A DNA stretch of 64,000 bases from Streptomyces ficellus (GTDB taxonomy: Bacteria; Actinomycetota; Actinomycetes; Streptomycetales; Streptomycetaceae): positions 1 to 64,000 of the forward strand of contig NZ_JAUEPL010000001.1 in the NCBI RefSeq assembly GCF_030406405.1, in the 5' to 3' direction. Both the position numbers and the translations under genes were made by a program. Positions 52,425 to 60,816 of this stretch are shown here, in pieces. Each line of letters starts with the position of its first letter. The first letter of the stretch is position 1. The notes beneath the pieces are model-generated. The model ran no database searches and had not been told where the DNA came from. It worked only from the letters and a program-made list of their open reading frames with translations.

Positions 52425-53645
52425 TCACCATCCGACCGGCAGAGCCTCCGGGCCGCGGATGAGGGTGCTGCGCCGCCAGGGGATCTCCTCGGCGGGGACC
52501 GCCAGGCGCAGCCCGGGGAGGCGGTCGATCAGGGTGTCGATCAGCAGCTCGGTCTGCATGCGCGCGAGCATCCCGCCCATGCAGTAGTGCGGCCCGTGCC
52601 CGAAGGCGACGTGCGGGTTGGGCGCGCGGTCGAAGTCGATGCGCTCGGGGTCGGGGAACACGTCCGGGTCGCGGTTGGCGGCGAGGTAGGAGACGTAGAC
52701 GGGGTCTCCCGCGCTGATCCGTACCCCCCGGATCTCCACGTCCTCCTGGGCGATCCGGGCCAGCCCGACCGCGCTGCGGTGCGGGATGTAGCGCAGGAGT
52801 TCGTCGATCGCCCGGGGCCGTACCGCCGGCTCGGTGCGGAGCCGTTCGAGGAGCTTGGGCCGGGTCAGCAGGAGGTAGAACATGTTGCCGGTGTTGTTGG
52901 TGACGGCTTCGCCGCCGATCTGGAGGGGCCCGGCGAGGCCGATCGCCTCGTCCTCGCTGATCTCGCCGCGGCCCACGGCCGCGCCCAGCAGGGAGATGAC
53001 GTCCTCCTCCGTGCTGCCGTAGCGGGACCGGATCGCTTCGGTGAACCAGCCGTACATCCCGTCCTTGGCCCGGGCGCTGGCGGCGGCGCCCGCCGAGGAG
53101 ACGATCTGCCGGGTCCAGGCGTGCATCCGCTCGCGGTCGGCGGCGGGCACCCCCATGACCTCGCAGACGACGGCGATGGGGAACGGCTCCAGGACCCGCT
53201 GCGTGAGGTCCGCCGGCGGCCCGTCCGCGAGCATCCGGTCGACCAGCTCGTCCAGCGCGTCCTGGGCCCTGGAGCGCAGCCGCTGCACTCCGCGTGTGGT
53301 GAAGGCCGCCGCCACGGCACCGCGCAGCCGGTTGTGGTCCTGCTGGTCGGCGAACGCCAGTGAGCCGGGCTTCGGCTTGAAGTGGGGGGCGAGCCGGGTG
53401 ACCTGGCGGTCGACGACGGGCGCGCGGGTGAAGCGGGGGTCGTTGGTGACCATCCGGACGTCGTCGTAGCGGGTCACCAGCCAGGCCCAGCCCTCCCCGT
53501 GGGGCAGCTGGATGCGGGTGACGGGACCCTCGCGCATCAGCTCCGCGAGCACGGGGTCGAAGTCCGTCCCGGTCAGGTCGAGCGCGGGCCAGTGCCGCAC
53601 GGGGGGCGGACCCAGGATGGGCCGTGTCGCGGTGTCCTCGATCAT
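52425..53645 (-). CDS. Cytochrome P450
   Basis: 406 residues, class I bacterial P450. Haem loop FGHGPHYCMGGMLAR with the Cys ligand, K-helix IDELLRYIP (E-x-x-R), and meander-region R in IDFDRAPNPH. The I-helix reads IGGEAVTNNTGNM, where the usual acid-alcohol pair (for example A-G-H-E-T-T) is altered. No ferredoxin or reductase gene adjoins it. The substrate is unknown; the altered I-helix occurs in some biosynthetic P450s. Confidence 0.9.
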   Translation of the reverse strand: MIEDTATRPILGPPPVRHWPALDLTGTDFDPVLAELMREGPVTRIQLPHGEGWAWLVTRYDDVRMVTNDPRFTRAPVVDRQVTRLAPHFKPKPGSLAFADQQDHNRLRGAVAAAFTTRGVQRLRSRAQDALDELVDRMLADGPPADLTQRVLEPFPIAVVCEVMGVPAADRERMHAWTRQIVSSAGAAASARAKDGMYGWFTEAIRSRYGSTEEDVISLLGAAVGRGEISEDEAIGLAGPLQIGGEAVTNNTGNMFYLLLTRPKLLERLRTEPAVRPRAIDELLRYIPHRSAVGLARIAQEDVEIRGVRISAGDPVYVSYLAANRDPDVFPDPERIDFDRAPNPHVAFGHGPHYCMGGMLARMQTELLIDTLIDRLPGLRLAVPAEEIPWRRSTLIRGPEALPVGW

Positions 53646-53739
53646 GCGTCCGTCCGTCCCTTCGAGCGAGTGCGGTTCCCCCTCACGATCACCCGGGCGG
53701 GGCGGGACATCGCGCTGGACTACTCCGGACGGAAGCAGA

Positions 53740-53770
53740 TGGACACTTTACGACCCGATGATCATATATT
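53740..53770 (+). promoter_or_regulatory. Leaderless promoter of the deacetylase gene
   Basis: -35 TGGACA (53740-53745), 19-base spacer, -10 TATATT (53765-53770), then eight bases to GTG 53779. The AT-rich patch is striking in this genome, and no Shine-Dalgarno sequence precedes the start. Confidence 0.6.
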
Positions 53771-53778
53771 TTCCGTGC

Positions 53779-54627
53779 GTGACTACTTTTGTACAGAAAG
53801 TATCGGCCTCGGTCGCTTTGTGCTCCGCACTCGTCGGCTGCGGCGGTTCCTCCGGCACGCGCCCGGCCGCACCCGAGGAGCCGCCCGCCGTGGCGAGCCT
53901 CTCCCCCGCCCGGCTGCCACCGACCATGGCGCCCGGCCCCGGCGGGCTCACGCCCGTGTTCGAGCGGGGCCCCGCGACGGCGGACAAGACCGTGGCGCTC
54001 ACCTTCGACGCCGACATGACCGCCGATCAGGGCCCCCGGGCGGCGAGCGGCGAGCGGTTCGACAACCCCGCGCTGATCGACACGCTCCGGCGCCTGAAGG
54101 TCGACGCGACCGTCTTCATGACCGGCCGCTGGGCGGAGGAGTACCCCGACCAGGCGAGGGCCATCGGCAACGACCCGCGCTTCGAGGTCGCCAACCACTC
54201 CTACAGCCACCACGCCTTCAAGGCCCCCTGCTACGGGCTGCCCGCCCTCGGCCGGCAGGGCATGGCCGCCGACGTACGCCGCGCGTTCGACGCGTTCCGC
54301 ACGGTCGGCGTCCGCAACGTCGTGCCGTACTTCCGCTTCCCCGGGGGCTGTTACGACGACGACGCGCTGCGCGCGCTGGCCGCCGCCAAGGTGACGGCCG
54401 TGCAATGGGACGTGGTCGGCGGCGACGCCTTCGCCACCGACGCCGACGCGGTCGCCGAGCAGGTCCTGACGGGCGTACGGCCCGGCTCGCTGGTGGTGCT
54501 GCACTGCACCCGCAGCGCCGCTCCCGTCACCGAGCAGGCGATCCGCCGCGTCGTCCCGGAGCTGCGCGAGCGCGGCTACCGCTTCGTCAAGGTCTCGGAG
54601 CTGATGGCCGCCGCGCGTGGCACGTAA
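53779..54627 (+). CDS. Lipoprotein polysaccharide deacetylase (NodB domain, CE4)
   Basis: 282 residues. Signal with Lys in the n-region and lipobox LVGC, lipidated Cys21 (MTTFVQKVSASVALCSALVG then C). NodB motifs: motif 1 VALTFDADMTADQG, where the usual two adjacent Asp are split by Ala, motif 2 ANHSYSHHAF with the metal His pair, motif 3 YFRFPGGCYD. It probably trims acetyl groups from cell-wall or surface glycans. I preferred GTG 53779 to ATG 53758 because of the promoter and because it gives a cleaner lipoprotein signal. Confidence 0.82.
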   Translation: MTTFVQKVSASVALCSALVGCGGSSGTRPAAPEEPPAVASLSPARLPPTMAPGPGGLTPVFERGPATADKTVALTFDADMTADQGPRAASGERFDNPALIDTLRRLKVDATVFMTGRWAEEYPDQARAIGNDPRFEVANHSYSHHAFKAPCYGLPALGRQGMAADVRRAFDAFRTVGVRNVVPYFRFPGGCYDDDALRALAAAKVTAVQWDVVGGDAFATDADAVAEQVLTGVRPGSLVVLHCTRSAAPVTEQAIRRVVPELRERGYRFVKVSELMAAARGT

Positions 54628-54696
54628 GAACGCACTTGCCTTGCGGTGCGCTCCACCCCCTAACGTCACGCGTACGACCTGACGAGGGGAGACACC

Positions 54697-55731
54697 GTGC
54701 GGTACACACTGTTCGGCCGGACCGGTCTGCGCGTGAGCGAGCTCGCGCTGGGCGCCATGACCATGGGAGGCGGCGGCGACGAGAAGGTGAGCGGCCGCGT
54801 CCTCGACATGTACGCGGACGCGGGCGGCAACTTCGTCGACACGGCCGACATCTACGGCGGCGGCGCCTCCGAAACCGTCCTGGGCACGCTGCTCGACGGC
54901 CGCCGGGACCGGTTCGTCCTGGCCTCCAAGTACACGTGCGCGACCCGCGAGGGCGATGTGAACTCCGGCGGCAACCACCGCAAGAACCTCGTGCAGTCGG
55001 TGGAGGCGAGCCTCACCCGGCTGCGCACCGACCGCCTCGACGTGCTGTGGGTGCACGCGCGGGACGAGTTCACCCCGGTCGAGGAGGTCATGCGCGCACT
55101 GGACGATCTCGTACGCGCCGGAAAGGTGCTCTACCTCGGTGTGTCCGACTGGCCCGCCTGGGAGATCGCCCAGGCGAACACCCTCGCCGAGCTGCGCGGC
55201 TGGACCGGCTTCGCCGGTTCGCAGCTGCGCTACAACCTGCTGGAGCGCACGCCCGAGCGCGAGCTGCTGCCGCAGGCCCGCGCCTTCGACCAGGCCGTCA
55301 TGGCGTGGGCCCCGCTCGCCGCCGGCAAGCTCACCGGCAAGTACCGGCGCGGTGAGACGGGCCGGCTCTCCGACGGGGCCCGGGAGGACGACCGGGAGAC
55401 CGAGGTCATCACCGCCGTCCTGGAGATCGCCGAGCAGGGCGGCTGGAGCCCGGCCCAGGTGGCGCTGGCCTGGCTGCGCGGCCGCCCCGGCAACATCGTC
55501 CCCCTCATCGGCGCCACCCGCCCCGACCAGCTCGCCGACAACCTCGCCTGCCTCGGCGTGGAGCTGGACGCCGAGGCCGTCGAGCGGCTCGACCGCGTGA
55601 GCGCCGTACCGCTCGGCTTCCCGCACGACTTCCTGCGGGAGCCGGCCGTCCTGCGCAACGTCTACGGCGACCGCCGCGCGGACATCGACGACCGGCGCAC
55701 CTGGCGCGCGTCCCGGTCGGCCCGTGGCTAG
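54697..55731 (+). CDS. Aldo/keto reductase
   Basis: 344-residue NADPH-dependent oxidoreductase with a TIM barrel. The catalytic tetrad is visible as Asp and Tyr in FVDTADIYGGGASE, Lys in VLASKYTC, and His in LDVLWVHARDE. Cofactor region IGATRPDQLADNLACL. GTG 54697 follows GAGGGGAGACACC. Similar to YajO/Tas-type general reductases; substrate unknown. Confidence 0.9.
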   Translation: MRYTLFGRTGLRVSELALGAMTMGGGGDEKVSGRVLDMYADAGGNFVDTADIYGGGASETVLGTLLDGRRDRFVLASKYTCATREGDVNSGGNHRKNLVQSVEASLTRLRTDRLDVLWVHARDEFTPVEEVMRALDDLVRAGKVLYLGVSDWPAWEIAQANTLAELRGWTGFAGSQLRYNLLERTPERELLPQARAFDQAVMAWAPLAAGKLTGKYRRGETGRLSDGAREDDRETEVITAVLEIAEQGGWSPAQVALAWLRGRPGNIVPLIGATRPDQLADNLACLGVELDAEAVERLDRVSAVPLGFPHDFLREPAVLRNVYGDRRADIDDRRTWRASRSARG

Positions 55732-55919
55732 CCGGAGCAGGCGGTGCGCTCCGCCTCCCGCCACTCGCAGACCGGGCAGAGCGTGATGCCCTTGGTCGAC
55801 TCCGGGTACTCGGTCGGCTCCTGGCACAGGACACACGCGGCGTACGGCGGTCCGCCCTCGGGCTCCGCCGTGGCCGGCGTCTCGCAGGAGGAGCCGTCCC
55901 TGTCGTGCGTGCCGTCCAT
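55728..55919 (-). CDS. 63-residue zinc-ribbon protein
   Basis: Small acidic protein with two C-x2-C pairs, AACVLCQEPTEYPES and ITLCPVCEWREAE, likely to bind one zinc. ATG 55919 starts MDGTHDRDG; a GTG at 55937 is possible. Convergent with and overlapping the aldo/keto reductase stop by four bases. Function unknown. Confidence 0.65.
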   Translation of the reverse strand: MDGTHDRDGSSCETPATAEPEGGPPYAACVLCQEPTEYPESTKGITLCPVCEWREAERTACSG

Positions 55920-55987
55920 GTATACGAGCGTACTCACTCCCGTACGGCAGTGAGCCCCGCCGCCATGGCGGCCGGTGCGTGGCGGGT

Positions 55988-56665
55988 TCAGCCCTGCTTG
56001 GCCTTCTCGGGGGTGAGCTCGCTGGGCCGTACGATCACGAAGCCCTCACCCTGGAGCATCAGCTGCACGGCCTCGCCCGAGCCGCCGCGGATCATCGAGC
56101 CGAGCGACTGGGAGCGGTGCAGGGAGGTGTTCAGCTGGGCGCTCCAGCCGACGACGGCGTCGGTGTCGACGTACACCGGCTGGTGCGTGGTGACCGGGAT
56201 GACGATGGGGTTGCCGTCGCAGACCACGGCCAGCTTGCCGTAGCCGGTGAAGACGCTGTTGAAGAGGCCACCGCCGGTCATGCCGGCGCCCTTCACGGTC
56301 TTGATGTCGTACGAGAGGGTGGCGTCGAAGCACAGCACGTTGCGGCCGTTGATGGTGAGCGCGTCGCCCTGCTCGATGTCGACGATGAAGCAGTTCTGGG
56401 CCTCGTGCGCGAACCACGCCTCGCCCTGGCCGCGCACGGCCATGAGCGGCAGGCCCTCGCTGGTGACGGCTCGCTTGAGCATGCCGCCCAGGCCCTGCCC
56501 CTTGCGCTCGAACTGGAGGTTGCCGCGGAAAGCGATCATCGAGCCCTGCCGGGCGTGCATCTCGCCGTTGACGGCGTACTTCACCGACTTGGCGTTCTGA
56601 AGGGTCATACCGGGGACCGTCGCCTGCTGCGCCATGTTCTCGGACGCGAAAAGATCGCTCTTCAT
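55988..56665 (-). CDS. AIM24 family protein
   Basis: 225 residues, double-stranded beta-helix family (AIM24/TIGR00266) related to yeast mitochondrial AIM24. Motifs: VNGEMHARQGSMIAFRGNL, GEAWFAHEAQNCFIVDIEQG and TGGGLFNSVFTGYGKLAV. Bacterial function unknown, possibly lipid or membrane linked. ATG 56665; divergent from the PTH2-like gene with 70 bases between starts. Confidence 0.88.
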   Translation of the reverse strand: MKSDLFASENMAQQATVPGMTLQNAKSVKYAVNGEMHARQGSMIAFRGNLQFERKGQGLGGMLKRAVTSEGLPLMAVRGQGEAWFAHEAQNCFIVDIEQGDALTINGRNVLCFDATLSYDIKTVKGAGMTGGGLFNSVFTGYGKLAVVCDGNPIVIPVTTHQPVYVDTDAVVGWSAQLNTSLHRSQSLGSMIRGGSGEAVQLMLQGEGFVIVRPSELTPEKAKQG

Positions 56666-56735
56666 ACGCGCATCGTGTCCCGGAACCCTCCATTCCGCCA
56701 AGAACGGGCTTTCGGCCGCCTGGCACACTTGCGGG

Positions 56736-57407
56736 GTGAGCAGCAGCAACGACACACCCGAGTTCGCCCTCCCGCTCGTCGTACGCGTCGAGAAGACCGA
56801 GCCCCCGGCCCGTACCGACGCCTTGGAGACCGCCGCACGCGCCGTCCTGGTGATGCTCTGCGACGACCGGTCACTCGGCGAGGGGGAATGGGCGCGGGCC
56901 ATGCGCGACTGGCAGGACGCGCGCATCCGCAAGGTGGTGCGGCGGGCGCGCGGCGCCGAGTGGCGCAAGGCCTCGCGGCTGCCAGGGATCACGGTCACGG
57001 GCAAGACGGCGGAGGTACGGGTCTTCCCGCCCGTCCCCCTCGACGGCTGGCCCAAGGAACTGGCGAAACTCCAGGTGTCGGGGACCGAGCTGGACGACAC
57101 CGGCGAGCTGCCGCCGCCCGCGCCGGGGCAGGCGCTGCTGTGGCTCAACCCGGACCTCCCCATGTCGACCGGCAAGGAGATGGCCCAGGTCGGCCACGGA
57201 GCGCAGCTGCTGTGGTGGGCGATGACGGACGCGGACCGCAAGGCCTGGCGGGAGGCCGGTTTCCCCCTCGCGGTACGCACCGCCGACCCCGCCCGGTGGG
57301 CCCGACTCACCACCAGTGACCTGCCGTTGGTGCGGGACGCGGGCTTCACGGAGATCGCTCCCGGCTCGTGCACGGTGGTCTCCGACTTTCCCGTACGGGG
57401 CGACTGA
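56736..57407 (+). CDS. PTH2-like peptidyl-tRNA hydrolase
   Basis: 223 residues. The C-terminal half (from about residue 125) resembles archaeal/eukaryotic PTH2: LNPDLPMSTGKEMAQVGHGAQLLWW (the K-x-A/M-x-Q-x-x-H-A core), and ending VSDFPVRGD. The N-terminal half is an actinomycete-specific extension with LVMLCDDRSLGEGEWARAM and RIRKVVRRARGAEWRKA. It may recycle peptidyl-tRNA or act on another aminoacyl ester. GTG 56736 start. Confidence 0.75.
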   Translation: MSSSNDTPEFALPLVVRVEKTEPPARTDALETAARAVLVMLCDDRSLGEGEWARAMRDWQDARIRKVVRRARGAEWRKASRLPGITVTGKTAEVRVFPPVPLDGWPKELAKLQVSGTELDDTGELPPPAPGQALLWLNPDLPMSTGKEMAQVGHGAQLLWWAMTDADRKAWREAGFPLAVRTADPARWARLTTSDLPLVRDAGFTEIAPGSCTVVSDFPVRGD

Positions 57408-57467
57408 ACGTTCGAGCACCGGTATACGTACCTCCCAGTACTGCCATCAGTTCGGGAGGGCACCACC

Positions 57468-58238
57468 TTGTTGTTGCGACGCATCAACGGCACGGCACTC
57501 ATCATCGCGGCCCTGGTCGCCACGGTCGGGGCGCTCGCGTTCCCCGTCTGGTCGTACGCCGACCGCTCCGGCACCGGTGAGGCGAACCTCAACGCCTCGA
57601 CCGTGGCCACCCAGTGGGGCCCGCTGTCCGCGACGGACCGGGACTTCCTGGTGAAGGTCCGGCTGGCCGGGCTCTGGGAGCTGCCGGCCGGCCAGCAGGC
57701 GATCGAGCGGGCACCGAGCCAGGCCATCAGGGACGCCGGTGACCATCTGGTCGTCGGCCACACGGACCTGGACCAGCGTGCCCGTGACGTGGCGGCGAAG
57801 CTGGGCGTGGAGCTGCCGAACCAGCCGACCGAGCAGCAGCAGGGCTGGCTGCGCGAGCTGTCGGCGGCGAGCGGCGAGGAGTACGACCGCAAGTTCGCCA
57901 ACCTGCTGCGCAACGCGCACGGCAAGGTCTTCGCGCTGGTGGCCCAGGTGCGGCACACCACCCGCAACACGCTGATACGGCAGCTGGCGACCGACGCCAA
58001 CCAGACGGTGCTGGACCACATCACGATGCTGGAAGCGACCGGGATGGTCGACTTCGACGCGATCGCCAACGAGGCGGCGGGCCGCGCCACCGCCAGCCCG
58101 TCCGGCCCGCCACCGCCCAACGGCAACCTGCCGCCGGCGCCCACACCGGCCGTGCCGACGGGGTCGGACCAGTCGTTCACGTCCCTGCCCTCGACGCAGC
58201 CGGGGCCGCCGACCGCCATCAACACGACTCGTCCGTAA
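57468..58238 (+). CDS. Secreted or membrane-anchored DUF4142 protein
   Basis: 256 residues. An N-terminal signal or anchor ([20 protein letters not shown]), a helical DUF4142 domain ([56 protein letters not shown]) with a ferritin-like four-helix pattern, then a Pro/Ser/Thr tail. TTG 57468 with GGGAGGG seven bases upstream. It lies upstream of the MNIO gene on the same strand, 142 bases away, with a small hairpin between. Function unknown; extracytoplasmic. Confidence 0.82.
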   Translation: MLLRRINGTALIIAALVATVGALAFPVWSYADRSGTGEANLNASTVATQWGPLSATDRDFLVKVRLAGLWELPAGQQAIERAPSQAIRDAGDHLVVGHTDLDQRARDVAAKLGVELPNQPTEQQQGWLRELSAASGEEYDRKFANLLRNAHGKVFALVAQVRHTTRNTLIRQLATDANQTVLDHITMLEATGMVDFDAIANEAAGRATASPSGPPPPNGNLPPAPTPAVPTGSDQSFTSLPSTQPGPPTAINTTRP

Positions 58239-58329
58239 CGACGGCCCGCGACCTCGGCCAACACGGCGGCCCAAAACGGCGGCCCGTAAGCTCAAATCAA
58301 GCTCTGAACAGGTCTTCTCCTGGATTGAC

Positions 58330-58346
58330 GGCCCCGCCGCGGGGCC
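58330..58346 (+). terminator. Small GC hairpin between DUF4142 and MNIO genes
   Basis: GGCCCC, five-base loop GCCGC, GGGGCC. A weak terminator or a leader hairpin 35 bases before the MNIO start. Confidence 0.35.
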
Positions 58347-58380
58347 ATCACCCCTCCGACCGACGCAGGAGGAGGGGGAC

Positions 58381-59751
58381 ATGGCGAAGCCAGGGCTGGG
58401 GATCGGGATCGGCTGGCGTCCGGAGATGGCGGACGCGGTGGAGGGGCTGCCCGGCGTGGACTGGGTGGAGGTGGTCGCGGAGAACATCTGCGTCGGCCAC
58501 CTCCCCGACTCCCTGCTGCGGTTGCGCGAGCGGGGCGTCACCGTCGTCCCGCACGGCGTGTCGCTGGGGCTGGGCGGCGCGGACCGGCCGGATGCCGGGC
58601 GGCTGGCGGAGCTGGCGGCGAAGGCCACGGCCCTGGGGGCGCCGCTGGTTACCGAGCACATGGCGTTCGTACGGGCCGGCGGGCCGCTCACCGCGTCACC
58701 GGCGCTGGAGGCGGGCCATCTGCTGCCGGTTCCGCGCACCTGGGACGCGCTGGAGGTGCTGTGCGAGAACGTCCGCATCGCGCAGGACGCGCTGCCGGTG
58801 CCGTTGGCGCTGGAGAACATCGCGGCGTTGATCTCCTGGCCCGGCGAGGAACTGACGGAGGGTCAGTTCCTGGCGGAGCTGGTGGAGCGCACGGGCGTAC
58901 GGCTGCTGATCGACGTGGCCAACCTGCACACCAACCACGTCAACCGGGGCGAGGACCCGTCGAAGGCGCTGGCCGAACTGCCCGTCGAGGCGATCGCGTA
59001 CGTCCATGTGGCGGGCGGTGTCGAACGGGACGGTGTCTGGCACGACACGCACGCGCACCCGGTTCCGCGGCCGGTGCTGGACATCCTGTCGGACCTCGCC
59101 GCGCGGGTGACCCCGCCGGGTGTACTGCTGGAGCGGGACGACGACTTCCCGCCGGCGGAGGAACTGGCGGCGGAGCTGACGGCGATACGGAAGACGGTGG
59201 CCCGCACCGGCACGGGGACGGGGACGGGGAAAGGCACAGGCACCGGGACAGGCACGGGAACGGGGACAGGCACGGGCACGGGTGAGCGGGGTGCCGCCCC
59301 GGCACCCCGGCGCCGGACGGGGGAGGTGGACCGGGCGGTGCGGGAGCGGGTCGGCATCGGGCAGACCGCGCTGTTGTCGGCGCTCGTCGCGGGGACGCCC
59401 GCGCCCGAGGGGTTCGACCACGCGCGGCTGCGGGTGCAGGGCCGGGCGCTGGTCGCCAAGCGGGCGGGCGTGGTGGCCAAGGTCGCGCCCGAACTCTCCG
59501 GAATCCTCGGCGGCGGATACCGCGCCGCCTTCGTCTCGTACGCCACCACCCGCCCCATGCGCGGCGGCTACCGGCGCGACGCGCTCGACTTCGCCGAGCA
59601 CCTGCTGATCGCCGGGCAGCCCTCCGACCCCGTCGCACGGCGGCGGCTCACGCGCTGGTGGGAGGAGCGCGCCGGGGCGCGGCCGCCCGGCCGGGCCCCC
59701 CGTCTGGTGCGCGCTGCCCGCGCTGCCCGCGCCGTCCTGGCCGGGAGGTGA
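58381..59751 (+). CDS. DUF692 multinuclear iron oxidase (MNIO) with fused C-terminal domain
   Basis: 456 residues. Residues 1-275 are a TIM barrel of the DUF692/MNIO family (relatives MbnB and TglH modify Cys in peptides). The expected metal ligands are present: His58 ([10 protein letters not shown]), Glu92/His93 (VTEHMAF), Glu145 (LALENIA), Asp178 ([11 protein letters not shown]), His209 (YVHVAGG), Asp222/His224 (WHDTHAHPV) and Glu251 (LLERDDD). Residues 276-301 are 13 (Thr/Lys)-Gly dipeptides. Residues of about 305-420 form a helical domain ([36 protein letters not shown]) that resembles the DUF2063/HvfC partner of MNIO enzymes. GGAGGAGGGG precedes ATG 58381. Six bases before the TIGR04222 gene. 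Confidence 0.86.
   Translation: MAKPGLGIGIGWRPEMADAVEGLPGVDWVEVVAENICVGHLPDSLLRLRERGVTVVPHGVSLGLGGADRPDAGRLAELAAKATALGAPLVTEHMAFVRAGGPLTASPALEAGHLLPVPRTWDALEVLCENVRIAQDALPVPLALENIAALISWPGEELTEGQFLAELVERTGVRLLIDVANLHTNHVNRGEDPSKALAELPVEAIAYVHVAGGVERDGVWHDTHAHPVPRPVLDILSDLAARVTPPGVLLERDDDFPPAEELAAELTAIRKTVARTGTGTGTGKGTGTGTGTGTGTGTGTGERGAAPAPRRRTGEVDRAVRERVGIGQTALLSALVAGTPAPEGFDHARLRVQGRALVAKRAGVVAKVAPELSGILGGGYRAAFVSYATTRPMRGGYRRDALDFAEHLLIAGQPSDPVARRRLTRWWEERAGARPPGRAPRLVRAARAARAVLAGR
59206..59283. repeat. Hexanucleotide repeat coding for Thr-Gly linker
   Basis: Thirteen six-base units, mostly ACGGGG, ACAGGC or ACGGGC, coding for Thr-Gly (one Lys-Gly). Length change by slippage would keep the frame, so linker length may vary among strains. 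Confidence 0.85.
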
Positions 59752-59757
59752 TCCGGG

Positions 59758-60753
59758 ATGAACATCGTCGCCTTCCTGCTGTACGCCGCCGTCGCCGTCT
59801 CCTCCGTGCTGCTCATCACCGGGGTCGTCGCCGCGCGGCGCGGCTCGGCCGGTCCGGTTCACGACCGGGCTGAGGCCGCGTTCCTGAACGGCGGGCCCGG
59901 CCGGGTCGTGGACGCCGCCCTCGCCTCGCTGCACGCGGACGGCCGGGTGGCCGTCGGCGGCCCCGGCATCGTCTCCGTCCTGCGCCCCGTCGCCCACGAC
60001 CCCATCGAGCGCGCCGTGCTGCACGAGCTGGCCGCCGCGCCGAGCGGCGCGCTGCACACGGTGCGGCTCGCCGCGATGCGCAACCCCGCCGTCCAGGAGG
60101 CCGGCGACGCGCTCGCCGCGCGAGGGCTGCTGGTGCCGCGGGCGACCCGGCGGACATGGCGGCGGTGGAGCGTGAGCCAGGGGGTGACCTGTCTCGCGCT
60201 GTTCTTCGCCTCGATCGTCGCGACGGTCGCCGAGGTGGTGGGGTACCCGTTCGATGACACGCCCGTCCCGTTCATCGCCAAGGTGGCGCCGGCGCTGTTC
60301 GTGGGCGGGGTCGTCGCGATCGTCTGCGGCAGCCTCGCGTCCGGCCGGGTCACCCGGGCGGGCCGCCGGGCGGTCACCGCGTACGGCAGGGAGCACGCCC
60401 ATTTCGCCGACCCCGGGCACCTGGTCGCGCTGCACGGGCTGCGTGCGCTGCCGGACCCGGTGCTGCGGGAGCAGCTGGTCACCGCGGCCCGGTACCCCCA
60501 CCACCACCCGTACCAGCCGCAGGCGAGCGGAAGCGCGGCCACGACCGCTGCCGTGGTGGTGTGGTGCGCGGGCAGCGATCCGGGCGGGGGCGGATCGGGC
60601 TGCGGGAGCGGCTGCGGAGGCCGCTCGGGCGGCGGCAGCGGCGGGGGTTCCGGCTGTGGCGGCGGGGGCGGAGCCAGTTGCGGCGGCGGAGGCTCCAGCT
60701 GCGGCGGGGGCGGGGGCGGGGGCGGCTCCAGTTGCGGCGGCGGCGGGTCATGA
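59758..60753 (+). CDS. TIGR04222 membrane protein with Gly/Ser/Cys tail
   Basis: 331 residues. Membrane helices near 4-24, 142-162 and 174-195. The TIGR04222 domain includes RAEAAFLNGGPGRVVDAALA and ALASLHADGRVAVGG. From residue 274 to the end the sequence is almost only Gly, Ser and Cys, with Cys at 282, 286, 300, 308, 315 and 326, plus Cys270 just before. Strong GGGAGG before ATG 59758, six bases after the MNIO stop, so co-translated. I infer that the tail is the substrate of the MNIO enzyme. Without modification it could bind metal. Confidence 0.85.
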   Translation: MNIVAFLLYAAVAVSSVLLITGVVAARRGSAGPVHDRAEAAFLNGGPGRVVDAALASLHADGRVAVGGPGIVSVLRPVAHDPIERAVLHELAAAPSGALHTVRLAAMRNPAVQEAGDALAARGLLVPRATRRTWRRWSVSQGVTCLALFFASIVATVAEVVGYPFDDTPVPFIAKVAPALFVGGVVAIVCGSLASGRVTRAGRRAVTAYGREHAHFADPGHLVALHGLRALPDPVLREQLVTAARYPHHHPYQPQASGSAATTAAVVVWCAGSDPGGGGSGCGSGCGGRSGGGSGGGSGCGGGGGASCGGGGSSCGGGGGGGGSSCGGGGS

Positions 60754-60816
60754 CAGGCGTCCGCATCGTGAGAAACCCGTGGCGTCCCGCCCCGGGCGTG
60801 GCGTAGAACTCCGGCC

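Noticed and set aside
53758..53778. Upstream ATG start of the deacetylase
   Set aside because: It would overlap the -10 and put seven extra residues before a clean lipoprotein signal; no ribosome site.
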